Assembly (NCBI RefSeq): GCF_020515695.1
Contig: NZ_JAIWJA010000017.1
Coordinates: 1 to 45,233 of the forward strand
Length of the DNA stretch: 45,233 bases
Direction: 5' to 3'
From: Pseudomonas sp. MWU16-30317
Lineage (GTDB): Bacteria; Pseudomonadota; Gammaproteobacteria; Pseudomonadales; Pseudomonadaceae
In this document: positions 18,283 to 26,179 of the stretch, piece after piece
Position numbering within the stretch: the stretch's first letter is position 1
Layout: each line of letters begins with the position of its first letter
Program-made: the position numbers and the translations under genes
The notes under the pieces: generated by a model
What the model was told of the DNA's origin: nothing
What the model saw: only the letters and a program-made list of their open reading frames with translations
Database searches by the model: none

Positions 18283-18318
18283 AAGTGGATCGGCGGCCGA
18301 TCAGTGCGAGCGGCCGCC
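18283..18318 (-). terminator. Possible terminator of the ABC/DUF1989 operon
   Basis: On the minus strand GGCGGCCG (18318-18311) pairs with CGGCCGCC (18299-18292) around an 11-base loop, followed after seven bases by five T. The same arms also form a 15-bp palindrome, GATCGGC-G-GCCGATC (18288-18302). Placed 90 bp after the permease stop, it could end that operon. The distance to the T run makes it imperfect, so an operator for the GntR gene is the alternative. Confidence 0.4.
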
Positions 18319-18406
18319 AATTAACGTGCGGATTTTACGCTGTGTCGCTCATCGCGCGATAGCACGCGGCCCCACTTGAGCGGTGATGGCTGCCCACTCA
18401 ACGCGC

Positions 18407-19063
18407 TTAGCTCAAACGCGTCTGACGGCGCTCCATCCAGGACGCCATCTGCGTCAGCAGCGTGGTCAGGACCAGGTAGATCAGCGCCGTGGCAATGAAA
18501 AACTGGAACGGGCGGAAGGTCGTGGAAATAATGGTCTGTGCATACATCGTCAGGTCGACCACGGTGATGGTGGACAGTAGCGACGTATTCTTCAGCGCGG
18601 AAATGGCCTCGTTGGTCAGCGGCGGCAGGATGATCCGGAACACCTGAGGCAGGACGATGCGCACCATGGTTTCCGGATGACTCATGCCCAGCGCTTGCGA
18701 CGACTCGAATTGGCCCTGGGGAATCGCCAGCAATCCAGAGCGAATGATTTCTGCCACGTAGGCACCGCTATTCAGGCCCAGCGCGATCACGCCAGCCATG
18801 AACGGTGAAGGGTTGAGCCCCAGTTGCGGCAGCCCGAAGTAGATGATGAACACCTGAATCAATGCCGGCGTGCCGCGGATGAACCACACATAGAAGCTGG
18901 CGATTGCCCGCAGCCCGCCGAATTTGGAACGTTTGCCCAGCACCGCCAGCAAGCCGAACACCCAGCTCAGGACGATGGTCGCCAAGGTAATCAGCAGGAC
19001 CAGCCAGGCGGCTTCCATGAAGCCGGCGCCGTAAAGAACAATGTCGCTGTACAACTGATTCAT
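18407..19063 (-). CDS. Polar amino acid ABC transporter permease
   Basis: A 218-residue HisMQ-type permease with about five hydrophobic helices. The EAA-like loop is EIIRSGLLAIPQGQFESSQA followed by LGMSHPETMVRIVLPQ, the contact site for the ATPase. WFIRGTPALIQVFIIYFGLPQ is typical of the family. It forms the inner-membrane channel of an amino acid or opine importer, probably as a homodimer because only one permease gene is present. It overlaps the ATPase gene by ATGA (19060-19063). No binding protein gene is adjacent; the nearest unpaired one is at 24264. Confidence 0.93.
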   Translation of the reverse strand: MNQLYSDIVLYGAGFMEAAWLVLLITLATIVLSWVFGLLAVLGKRSKFGGLRAIASFYVWFIRGTPALIQVFIIYFGLPQLGLNPSPFMAGVIALGLNSGAYVAEIIRSGLLAIPQGQFESSQALGMSHPETMVRIVLPQVFRIILPPLTNEAISALKNTSLLSTITVVDLTMYAQTIISTTFRPFQFFIATALIYLVLTTLLTQMASWMERRQTRLS

Positions 19064-19866
19064 CGCGGTTGCTCCAGGGCTGACGGAGTGATGTCTTCAC
19101 GCAGGATGCGCTTGAGAAACTGGCGCAGGCGCTCGTTCTTCGGGTTGCGCAGCACTTCTTCAGGGGGGCCGTCCTCGGCGATGCAGCCTTGATCGAAATA
19201 CAGCACGCGGCTGGCGACATCGCGGGCGAAGGCAATTTCGTGGGTTACCAGCAGCATGTTCATGCCTTCGGCAGCCAGAGCGGCAATCAACGCCAGCACT
19301 TCGCCGACCAGTTCAGGGTCGAGCGCCGAGGTGGCTTCGTCGAACAACATCACCTTGGGCTTCATCGCCAGCGCACGGGCAATCGCGACGCGCTGCTGCT
19401 GGCCACCGGACAACTTGCCGGGATATTGGTGGCACTTGTCGAACAGCCCAACTTTGGTCAGCAGCGCTTCGCCTTCCTCGATGGCCTGCGCTCTGGGGAT
19501 TTTCAGCACGCGCATCGGCGCTTCGATGACGTTTTGCAGCACGGTCTTGTGCGGCCACAGGTTGTAGCTCTGGAAGACCATGCCTATCTGGGCACGCAAG
19601 GCGCGTAATTGATCGGGGGTTGGCTGGGCTCGGGCCCCGTCGCGAAAATCGAACGAGAAATCCTCAAACTCCATGAACCCTTCCTGGGGCATTTCCATGA
19701 CGTTCAGGCAGCGTAGAAAGGTGCTTTTACCGGACCCGCTGGCGCCGATGATCGAAACCACTTCACCCGGGTAGACATCCAAAGCGACGTTCTTTAGCAC
19801 ATGCAGATCGCCGTAGCTTTTGCTCAGTTCCTTGATGCGCAGCATCGGTTTGACGGCTTGGTTCAT
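19060..19866 (-). CDS. Polar amino acid ABC transporter ATPase
   Basis: A 268-residue ATPase of the HisP/GlnQ group. It has Walker A GASGSGKST, the Q-loop in IGMVFQSYNLWPH, the signature LSGGQQQR, Walker B VMLFDEATSALDPE and the switch His in LLVTHE. DEAT replaces the common DEPT, and the insert SFDFRDGARAQPTP before the Q-loop is also seen in opine/octopine-type ATPases. The start at 19866 (MNQAVKPMLRI) follows the DUF1989 stop by four bases; an internal Met at codon 8 is possible. It energises the permease encoded directly downstream. Confidence 0.93.
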   Translation of the reverse strand: MNQAVKPMLRIKELSKSYGDLHVLKNVALDVYPGEVVSIIGASGSGKSTFLRCLNVMEMPQEGFMEFEDFSFDFRDGARAQPTPDQLRALRAQIGMVFQSYNLWPHKTVLQNVIEAPMRVLKIPRAQAIEEGEALLTKVGLFDKCHQYPGKLSGGQQQRVAIARALAMKPKVMLFDEATSALDPELVGEVLALIAALAAEGMNMLLVTHEIAFARDVASRVLYFDQGCIAEDGPPEEVLRNPKNERLRQFLKRILREDITPSALEQPR

Positions 19867-19870
19867 GGGG

Positions 19871-20506
19871 TCATTCCTGAGCGCGAAGAGGTTGGATGAC
19901 CCAGGCGATGTCGCTGGGCTGACGTTCGGCGCCGTTGATCGGCGTGATGTCCTGCGGGCAGGCCGAGAGCACCACCAGCACGTCCATTTCAGCGAGCAGG
20001 GTGACGCTGTCGCCGGGCTTTGAACGTGGCGGCACGCGCTGCACGCTGCCGTCATCGGCCACTGGAATGTTCATGAACAGGTTCAGCGACGCGGGCGTGT
20101 AACTGCAGGCGACTCCCCGCTCGGCGAGTGCCTCGTGAAAGTTGTCGGTGCAGCTACGGTGATAGTCGGTGCAGCCCAACTCTTGGTAAATAGCGCTATT
20201 GCACGGGCACAGCAGGGTGTCATGGCGACCGGGCGAAGTGTCTTCGATCAGCGTGAGCATGGGCCGGCGCAGGTTGCTGACCAGTGTCATGTCTGTTTCA
20301 AAGAATATATTGCTGTTGATCGAGCGGGTATGTTCCAAGGCACCGCACTCGCTAGAGTCCAGAAGGTTGACGGCCCAGGTGTCGACCACCTGACTGCCAT
20401 GCAGGTTGGTGATCCGGATGGCCTCTCCCTTGTACAGCTCGATGGCGGTCCCTCGTGTCGCCTTGAGGATCTGCTGTGAATCATCGTCGGGCGTTAAGCG
20501 GGGCAT
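19871..20506 (-). CDS. DUF1989 (urea carboxylase-associated) family protein
   Basis: A 211-residue protein. Family marks are ITNLHGSQVVDTWAVN, EHTRSINSN, LLCPCNSAIYQELGCTDYHR and, after SC, TDNFHEAL. Cys and His residues sit in the last block as a probable metal or catalytic site, and ASLNLFMNIPV follows. DUF1989 proteins occur beside urea carboxylase, where a pair (CgdA/CgdB) acts as carboxyguanidine deiminase. Here a single copy is first in an operon with an ABC importer, and no carboxylase is near. It may therefore act on another guanidino or ureido compound, perhaps with the ureohydrolase at 25138; that is inference. A palindrome, GGTATACC (20563-20570), lies in its upstream region. Confidence 0.88.
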   Translation of the reverse strand: MPRLTPDDDSQQILKATRGTAIELYKGEAIRITNLHGSQVVDTWAVNLLDSSECGALEHTRSINSNIFFETDMTLVSNLRRPMLTLIEDTSPGRHDTLLCPCNSAIYQELGCTDYHRSCTDNFHEALAERGVACSYTPASLNLFMNIPVADDGSVQRVPPRSKPGDSVTLLAEMDVLVVLSACPQDITPINGAERQPSDIAWVIQPLRAQE

Positions 20507-20562
20507 GGCGTCCTCTCTGGCGGGAACGAATCGCAGAAGGCGTTCAGTTCTGGTAGATTCTC

Positions 20563-20570
20563 GGTATACC
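20563..20570. promoter_or_regulatory. GntR-like operator candidate between divergent genes
   Basis: GGTATACC is a perfect 8-bp palindrome in the 122-bp gap between the DUF1989 gene and the hydroxyacid dehydrogenase gene. FadR-subfamily regulators often bind TGGTATACCA-like sites, and such a regulator is encoded at 17540. It is a short match, so this is only a candidate. Confidence 0.35.
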
Positions 20571-20628
20571 CGTGGAATGCAAGGTAAATGCCACCGCGCT
20601 ATTCCCAGCCACATCCTGTGAGGGCGCC

Positions 20629-21564
20629 ATGAAGCAGTGTCTGATGCCGCAACCTATTCACCCCAGTGGTATCGAGATATTGCGTACTGCGGGCCTGGAG
20701 CCCTTGATCGGTGAGCAGGCCTGCGCACACGCCGATCCAGAGCAGGTCGTGGCGGGCATTTTTCGCAGCGATCGGTTCGGCCGCCCGGAGATGGCGCGCT
20801 TCAAGCATCTGCGCGTCATCGGAGTGCACGGCTCAGGATTCGACAATATCGACCTGACGGCCGCACGGGACTTCAACATTGCGGTGTTCAACACTCCCGG
20901 ACGCAACGCCCGCTCTGTAGCCGAACACGCGCTGACCCTGATGCTTGCGCTGAGCAAACAGTTGCTGCAAAGCGATCAGGCCGCGCGGGCCGGGGACATG
21001 GCATTCAGGTTCCGGGCGCAGTTGCGCGAGTTGCACGGGCAGACACTGGGGCTGGTCGGTTTTGGCGCAATCGGCAGGGCAACCGGGTCGCTGGCGCTGG
21101 CGTTGGGTATGCAGGTTCAGGTGTTGGCGCGCAGCGCCACGTGCGAACAATTGGCGGCTTTGGGCATGGGGCGGGTCGAGAGCCTGAAGGGGCTGCTCAA
21201 CAGCAGCGATATCGTTTCACTGCACGTGCCCAGCGTGCCGCAAACCAACCACCTTATCGGCGCCCAGCAGTTGCGGGAAATGAAGCCGACCGCGTTGTTG
21301 ATCAACACCGGCCGTGCGCCGCTGATCGATGAGGCTGCCTTGATCGAGGCGTTGCAGTCGGGCGTCATCGCCGGCGCAGGGCTGGATGTCTATGCCTTCG
21401 ACAGCATGGCGGCCGACTATCCGCTGTTGCACCTGCCCAATGTTCTGCTGACCCCCCATACCGGCGCTTCCACCGAGCAATCACTGATCCGCATGGCCAG
21501 CGCAGTGACCCGAGGCGTGTTGCATGTATTGGCCGGCGGGGAGCCGCAGGATCGTCTGGCCTAG
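20629..21564 (+). CDS. D-2-hydroxyacid dehydrogenase (PGDH family)
   Basis: A 311-residue NAD(P)-dependent 2-hydroxyacid dehydrogenase. The Rossmann glycine motif is LGLVGFGAIGRATG, the substrate-binding region GVHGSGFDNIDL, the catalytic Arg lies in NTGRAPLID and the catalytic His in LTPHTGAST. At the place of the usual acid (D/E-P after LDVF) the sequence reads LDVYAFDSM, so the usual Glu may be Asp. It interconverts a 2-keto acid and a D-hydroxy acid. It is transcribed away from the DUF1989 operon and converges with pxpA; it may handle the 2-keto product of the aminotransferase encoded at 29151. The start at 20629 follows an AGGGCG site. Confidence 0.9.
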   Translation: MKQCLMPQPIHPSGIEILRTAGLEPLIGEQACAHADPEQVVAGIFRSDRFGRPEMARFKHLRVIGVHGSGFDNIDLTAARDFNIAVFNTPGRNARSVAEHALTLMLALSKQLLQSDQAARAGDMAFRFRAQLRELHGQTLGLVGFGAIGRATGSLALALGMQVQVLARSATCEQLAALGMGRVESLKGLLNSSDIVSLHVPSVPQTNHLIGAQQLREMKPTALLINTGRAPLIDEAALIEALQSGVIAGAGLDVYAFDSMAADYPLLHLPNVLLTPHTGASTEQSLIRMASAVTRGVLHVLAGGEPQDRLA

Positions 21565-21583
21565 CGTGGTACGCGGCGCCGGG

Positions 21584-22357
21584 TCATTGGCCAATCACCG
21601 TGGCCATGGGTGCGATTCTCACGCCGGCCGCTTCCAGCAGGGAGCGTAAATGCTGCGCCATGCGGGTCGCACCGGGGGTGTCGCCATGCACGCAGACGGT
21701 GTCGATGCGTACCGGCATCCGCGTGCCGTCAACGGTGGTGATAGATTGCTCTTCAATCATGCGCAGCACGCGGGCGGCGGCTATTTCGCTGTCGTGGATC
21801 ACCGCCCCCGGCGCGTTGCGCGACACCAGATTGCCATTGGCGGCGTAAGCGCGGTCCGCGTAGATTTCCCGCGCCATGCGCAGGCCCAGCTGCTCGCCCG
21901 CACGCTCGGTTTCAAGGCCGGGCATCACCACGAAGATCAACGCTGGGTCCACCGCCTTGATGGCCCGCGCCACGGCCAGCGCCAGCTCAGGGTCTTCATT
22001 GGCCATGTTGCCCAGCGCACCGTGGGCCTTGACGTGTTGCAAGGGCAGTCCCGCAGCGGCCGCGAGCGCTTTGAACGCGCCGATCTGGTAGATGATCTGG
22101 CGTTCGATCTGTGCCGGGCTGTCACCGCGTATCTGCCGACGACCGAAGCCGTGCAGATCGAAAAAGCTGGGATGGGCACCCACCGCCACTCCCTTGTGAC
22201 GGGCCATGGCAGCGGTGTCGAACATGATGTCCGGATCACCTGCGTGGAAGCCGCACGCGATGTTGGCGGAGCTGACGAGGTCGAGCATTGCGCTGTCGTC
22301 GCCCATTTTCCAAGCGCCAAAGCCTTCACCCATGTCGCAGTTCAAGTCGATCAGCAT
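21584..22357 (-). CDS. pxpA: 5-oxoprolinase subunit A (LamB/YcsF family)
   Basis: A 257-residue LamB/YcsF protein: MLIDLNCDMGEGFGAWKMGD at the start, NIACGFHAGDP, AHPSFFDLHGFGRR, QHVKAHGALGNM and CVHGDTPGA. Together with PxpB and PxpC it hydrolyses 5-oxo-L-proline (pyroglutamate) to glutamate using ATP. The start at 22357 was taken because LNCDMGEGFG is the conserved N-terminus; the frame is open further upstream through the shared promoter. Unlike most pxp clusters, pxpA is on the strand opposite pxpBC, back to back. Confidence 0.93.
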   Translation of the reverse strand: MLIDLNCDMGEGFGAWKMGDDSAMLDLVSSANIACGFHAGDPDIMFDTAAMARHKGVAVGAHPSFFDLHGFGRRQIRGDSPAQIERQIIYQIGAFKALAAAAGLPLQHVKAHGALGNMANEDPELALAVARAIKAVDPALIFVVMPGLETERAGEQLGLRMAREIYADRAYAANGNLVSRNAPGAVIHDSEIAAARVLRMIEEQSITTVDGTRMPVRIDTVCVHGDTPGATRMAQHLRSLLEAAGVRIAPMATVIGQ

Positions 22358-22468
22358 GCGTTCACCTGTGGGACGATCAGCGTCATCGTGGTCAAGTCGA
22401 ACCCGCTGGATATGCCGGGCCCAGTGGCTGAAAAATCCAGCATTCGCGCTGGCTTTAGTCATGTCATA

Positions 22469-22491
22469 TTGACAGAATACTTCTGGTATTC
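22469..22491. promoter_or_regulatory. Promoter/operator between pxpA and pxpBC
   Basis: TTGACA (22469-22474), a perfect -35 hexamer, is followed at once by the inverted repeat GAATAC-TTCTG-GTATTC (22475-22491). The repeat would overlap the promoter of pxpBC, so a repressor binding there could block it. The -10 box is not obvious. The 17-bp dyad with GTAT/ATAC half-sites is of GntR style. Confidence 0.5.
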
Positions 22492-22526
22492 CAAAAGCAT
22501 TCCAACGTATCACGGGGAGCCTCGCA

Positions 22527-23258
22527 GTGAACACCGAAGAGCCGGAATCGTCTGTGCGCATTGCACCCATCGCTGATCATGCGCTGTACATCGACTTCGG
22601 TGAAGTGATCGATGCAGTGGTCAACCAGCGCGTCACGGCATTGGCAAAGCATGTTGCCGCAGCCTGTATAGACGGGGTCACGGGCTTGATTCCCACCTAC
22701 CGGGCGCTGACCGTGGCGTATGACTGCAGGCGGATTCGCCAGGCACGGCTGCGTGGGCGCATCGAGGAGCTGTTGGCCGAGCCCGACGTCGGCGCCGATC
22801 CGGTGCGCAGTTGGCAGGTTCCGGTGGCTTACGGGGGCGACCACGGTATTGATCTGCACTGGCTATGCGACCTGCACCACCTCGATCCTCAAGACCTCAT
22901 ACGCCTGCACAGCGCGGTGACGTATCGCGTCTACATGATCGGCTTCATGCCAGGCTTCGCTTATCTGGGTGGGCTCGACGAGCGCCTGCACACCTCGCGC
23001 CGCGAATCTGCACGACTTAACGTCCCGGCAGGCTCGGTCAGCATCGGCGGCATGCAAACGGCTGTCGCCTCAGTCGAAGCCCCCAGCGGCTGGCATCTGA
23101 TCGGGCGAACGCCGGCGCGCAGTTTCGAGCCATCGCGCGAGCAGCCTTTTCTGTTCGGCGCGGGCGATGAGATTCGGTTTTTCGCCATCGGCGTGGATGA
23201 GTTCGACGATCTCTGCGCTCAACCTGATTACCTCCCGCACTGGACGTGGCGCACATGA
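22527..23258 (+). CDS. pxpB: 5-oxoprolinase subunit B (KipI family)
   Basis: A 243-residue allophanate-hydrolase-subunit-1/KipI family protein. It has IAPIADHALYIDFGEVID at the start, LIPTYRALTV, then VTYRVYMIGFMPGFAYLGGL followed by RLNVPAGSVSIGG and GWHLIGRTP. The conserved GFMPGFxYL and PAGSVxIGG blocks define the family. It starts with GTG at 22527 after a GGGGAG site and overlaps pxpC by ATGA, so the two are made in equal amounts. With PxpA it opens 5-oxoproline to glutamate. A KipI-like regulatory role is unlikely here because pxpA and pxpC are present. Confidence 0.93.
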   Translation: MNTEEPESSVRIAPIADHALYIDFGEVIDAVVNQRVTALAKHVAAACIDGVTGLIPTYRALTVAYDCRRIRQARLRGRIEELLAEPDVGADPVRSWQVPVAYGGDHGIDLHWLCDLHHLDPQDLIRLHSAVTYRVYMIGFMPGFAYLGGLDERLHTSRRESARLNVPAGSVSIGGMQTAVASVEAPSGWHLIGRTPARSFEPSREQPFLFGAGDEIRFFAIGVDEFDDLCAQPDYLPHWTWRT

Positions 23259-24220
23259 GCACGCTGCACGTATTGAACCCTGGGCTGCTGACGACCTTGC
23301 AGGATCATGGCCGCAGCGGTTATGAGGACCGCGGAGTACCACCTTCAGGTGCGCTGGATGAATTGAGCTTTGCCATTGCCAATGCCCTGGTCGGCAACCA
23401 GTCGGGCACCGGGGCGCTGGAGTTCACGTTGCTGGGCGGGCAATTTCAGGTCGGACAGGGGGGGTGTGTCATCGCGGTCACGGGGGACATGCAGGTATTC
23501 ATCGATGATCAGCCCGTCGCCTCCTATCAGTGCCACGTGCTGCAGTCCCACGCAGTGCTCAAGGTAGGCCGCGCGCTCAGCGGCGCGCGAGGGTATCTGG
23601 CGGTTGCCGGCGGGTTTGCCGCCGAGCCGGTACTGGGCAGCGTCTCGACTTTGTTGCGCGGTGCGCTGGGTGGTTTTGCCGGTCGTGCGCTGGTCAAAGG
23701 TGACGACCTGCCGTTGGCTGCGCCCTCGCAATATCTGCCAGTGGCCGCCCGTGCACCTGGGCAGCGCCTGTGGCCGCAACGCGAACGCCTGCCGCTGCGC
23801 GTGGTATTGGGGCCGCAGCAGGCATATTTCAGCCCCGAGCAAATCAGCCGCTTCCTCAGCGAATCCTTTCAGGTCTCGGGCCAGAGCGATCGCATGGGCT
23901 ACCGCCTGACCGGGCCAGGGATCACTCACCTCAAGGGGTTCAATATCGTCTCGGATGCCATCAGTACCGGCAGCGTCCAGATCCCCGGCAGTGGCCACCC
24001 GATCATCGCCATGCATGACCGACAAACCACCGGTGGCTATCCTAAAATCGCCACGGTGATTCGTGCGGACCTCGCGCGGTTGGGGCAATTCAAGCCCGGG
24101 GATTGGCTCAGCTTCAGCGAAGTGTCGGTCGAAGACGCCGAAGACCTGTGGTGTGAGCGACAAGCACTGCTCGGCGCTTATCTGGACGAGCTGTCGCTGC
24201 GCTATGGACGTCGGCGTTGA
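23255..24220 (+). CDS. pxpC: 5-oxoprolinase subunit C (biotin-dependent carboxyltransferase/KipA family)
   Basis: A 321-residue protein of the allophanate hydrolase subunit 2 family. It has LNPGLLTTLQDHGRSGYEDR, GVPPSGALDELSFAIANALV, GALEFTLLGG and SDRMGYRLTG, then SDAISTGSVQIPGSGHPI and DRQTTGGYPKIATV. All are standard family blocks. The start at 23255 overlaps the pxpB stop. The family name reflects similarity to urea amidolyase; there is no biotin domain here, as expected for PxpC. It ends 44 bp before the convergent binding-protein gene. Confidence 0.93.
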   Translation: MSTLHVLNPGLLTTLQDHGRSGYEDRGVPPSGALDELSFAIANALVGNQSGTGALEFTLLGGQFQVGQGGCVIAVTGDMQVFIDDQPVASYQCHVLQSHAVLKVGRALSGARGYLAVAGGFAAEPVLGSVSTLLRGALGGFAGRALVKGDDLPLAAPSQYLPVAARAPGQRLWPQRERLPLRVVLGPQQAYFSPEQISRFLSESFQVSGQSDRMGYRLTGPGITHLKGFNIVSDAISTGSVQIPGSGHPIIAMHDRQTTGGYPKIATVIRADLARLGQFKPGDWLSFSEVSVEDAEDLWCERQALLGAYLDELSLRYGRRR

Positions 24221-24263
24221 TGCCCGGTTGCCCGAGGGACCCGTACCCCACGGCGACAATGGT

Positions 24264-25058
24264 TTATTTGAAGATCGAACGGATGGGCTCTTTCGGTGCC
24301 GGGTTGTAGCCGACCAGGTCTAGCGTCAGCTTGTCGTAGGTGCCATCGGCATTCATGTCGGCCAGGGCCTTGTTGACCGCTTTGACCAGGTTGTCCTTGC
24401 CGAGCTTGAAGGCGAAACCCTTCTGGATATGACTGACGTAATCGTCGGTCATGACGATAGGCAGGTGCACGGTTTTCATCAGGTACGCGGCGCTGATGGA
24501 GTCGGTGATGACCGCATCGGTATTGTGGTTGACGAGGTCCTGGATCGCGTCGGACTCAGCCTTGTAGTTTTTCAGCACGGCGCCTTTTTCTTCGGCGATG
24601 GCGCTGAAGGTGGTGGACACCTGGACTCCGACATTTTTACCCTTCAGGTCGGCCGCTGACTTGATCGGCGAGTTCACCGGCGTGACGACGCGTCCACCCG
24701 ATTCCAGCCAGCCGTCGGAGAACAGGATTTGCTGCTGCCGGGCCGGCGTTATGTCCATCGCCGCGCTGATCACGTCGTACTGATTGGCCGCCAGGCCCAC
24801 CAGCAGTGCATCCCATTTGATCAGCACCGGGGTGTATTCGAGGTTCAAGCGGCGGGCGACTTCCTTCATGACCCGGATCTCGAGGCCATCGAGCTGACCG
24901 TTGGCACTGCGCATGCTGAACGGCGCAAACGTGCCTTCGGTAGCGACCAGCAGCTTGCCTGGGTGTATCAGCTCCAGCGGTTCATCGGCACTTGCCCAAG
25001 TGCCGAACGTCAGCACCGACATTGCCGCCAAGATCTGCACGATATTTCTGACTTTCAT
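24264..25058 (-). CDS. Amino acid ABC transporter periplasmic binding protein
   Basis: A 264-residue family-3 solute-binding protein. A signal peptide occupies about 1-23 (MKVRNIVQILAAMSVLTFGT then ASA). The mature part has TEGTFAPFSMRSANGQLDGL, EIRVMKEVARRL, the ligand-binding DVISAAMDITPARQQ and the C-terminal MNADGTYDKLTLDL. It captures an amino acid or related nitrogen compound. The start was placed at 25058 directly before the signal peptide. It follows the ureohydrolase gene by 79 bp on the same strand, with no permease nearby. The permease/ATPase pair at 18407-19866 lacks a binding protein and is the probable partner. Confidence 0.93.
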   Translation of the reverse strand: MKVRNIVQILAAMSVLTFGTWASADEPLELIHPGKLLVATEGTFAPFSMRSANGQLDGLEIRVMKEVARRLNLEYTPVLIKWDALLVGLAANQYDVISAAMDITPARQQQILFSDGWLESGGRVVTPVNSPIKSAADLKGKNVGVQVSTTFSAIAEEKGAVLKNYKAESDAIQDLVNHNTDAVITDSISAAYLMKTVHLPIVMTDDYVSHIQKGFAFKLGKDNLVKAVNKALADMNADGTYDKLTLDLVGYNPAPKEPIRSIFK

Positions 25059-25137
25059 GGTCACGCTCTCTATGCGGGTTGATGTTGATCGCGGGTAGCA
25101 GGCACGGGCAGGCCGGAGTTTCAGTCCATCAAATCGA

Positions 25138-26103
25138 TCAGGCGTATGTCGCGCCGCGTGCACGTTCGCTCGCCAGCAATGACATGAACTCACTCAGCAC
25201 GGTGGCCCCCAGCAACGAGGTGATCTGCCCCGGGCCCTCGTACATCGGGCTGATCTCGGTGACATCGCAACCCACCAGGTTGATGCCATGCAGGGCGCGC
25301 AACAGTTGCAGGGTTTCACGGGTGGTCGGGCCGCCTGCTTCCGGGGTCTGTACGCCTGGTGCCGAGGCGGGGTCGACGAAATCCATGTCAAAAGTGATGA
25401 ACGTCGGGCGACCTCCCGTGCGTTCCCTGATGCGCTCGGCAAGCGCGGCGATGCCCATTTCGAACATCTGGTCGGTGGTCACCACGTCGTAGCCCAGGTC
25501 GATCGACTGAGTGATGTCGGTGGTCCGAAACAACGAGCCGCGCAGGCCCACTTGAATCGAGTGCGCCGGGTCGACCAGGTTCTCGTCCACGGCCCGGCGA
25601 AAAGGCGTTCCGGCGCTGTACAGTTTGTCGGCGAAGTACTTGTCCCACGTGTCGCTGTGGGAGTCGAATTGCACCAAGGCTACCGGCCCGTGCTTGGCCG
25701 CCACGGCGCGCAATTCGCCTAGCGTCACCGAATGATCGCCGCCGATACCGAACGGCACCACGCCAGCGTTGACCAGACCTGCCACCGCTTGCTCGATGCG
25801 CGCCAGGCATTCTTCTTCATAGCCGGGCACCACGGCAGCGTCTCCGGCATCGGCAATGTTCAACGTCTCGAAGATATTGATGTTGTCGCGATACGGGCTG
25901 ATGGGGCGCAGCATTACTGACATTGCCCGCACCGCATTGGGTGCGAACCGCGAGCCCGTACGGAACGCCGCACCGGAATCGGAAGGCAGGCCGATCACCG
26001 CAGCATCAAGGCCGTCGAGCGTGGTCGCCATGGGCAGCCGCATGAACGTCGGTACGCCGCAGAACCGCGGCGTCGAGAGGGAATCGGTAGGGAGCACGCT
26101 CAT
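25138..26103 (-). CDS. Ureohydrolase (arginase/agmatinase family)
   Basis: A 321-residue ureohydrolase. Metal-binding motifs are intact: GGDHS with D123/H124, FDSHSD with D147/H149/D151 and FDMDFVD with D239/D241, followed by PASAPGVQTPEAGG. It hydrolyses a guanidino group to urea and an amine. The SAGTPFRRAVDE stretch resembles agmatinase and guanidinobutyrase rather than arginase. Some members of this family act on free guanidine, guanidinopropionate or other guanidino acids, so the substrate is open. It is the middle gene of a minus-strand set: DapA-like enzyme, ureohydrolase, binding protein. The start at 26103 follows the family N-terminus. Confidence 0.93.
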   Translation of the reverse strand: MSVLPTDSLSTPRFCGVPTFMRLPMATTLDGLDAAVIGLPSDSGAAFRTGSRFAPNAVRAMSVMLRPISPYRDNINIFETLNIADAGDAAVVPGYEEECLARIEQAVAGLVNAGVVPFGIGGDHSVTLGELRAVAAKHGPVALVQFDSHSDTWDKYFADKLYSAGTPFRRAVDENLVDPAHSIQVGLRGSLFRTTDITQSIDLGYDVVTTDQMFEMGIAALAERIRERTGGRPTFITFDMDFVDPASAPGVQTPEAGGPTTRETLQLLRALHGINLVGCDVTEISPMYEGPGQITSLLGATVLSEFMSLLASERARGATYA

Positions 26104-26179
26104 GTCATTTATCCAGTGGCTCAACAGGTGGGCGGGGTGGTGACGCAATCAAGCATCGCCGCGTGGCATTGGTTCGGGC

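Noticed and set aside
18283..18318. A firm terminator call
   Set aside because: The stem is good but the T run lies seven bases away and the arms also form a palindrome, so the confidence was kept low.
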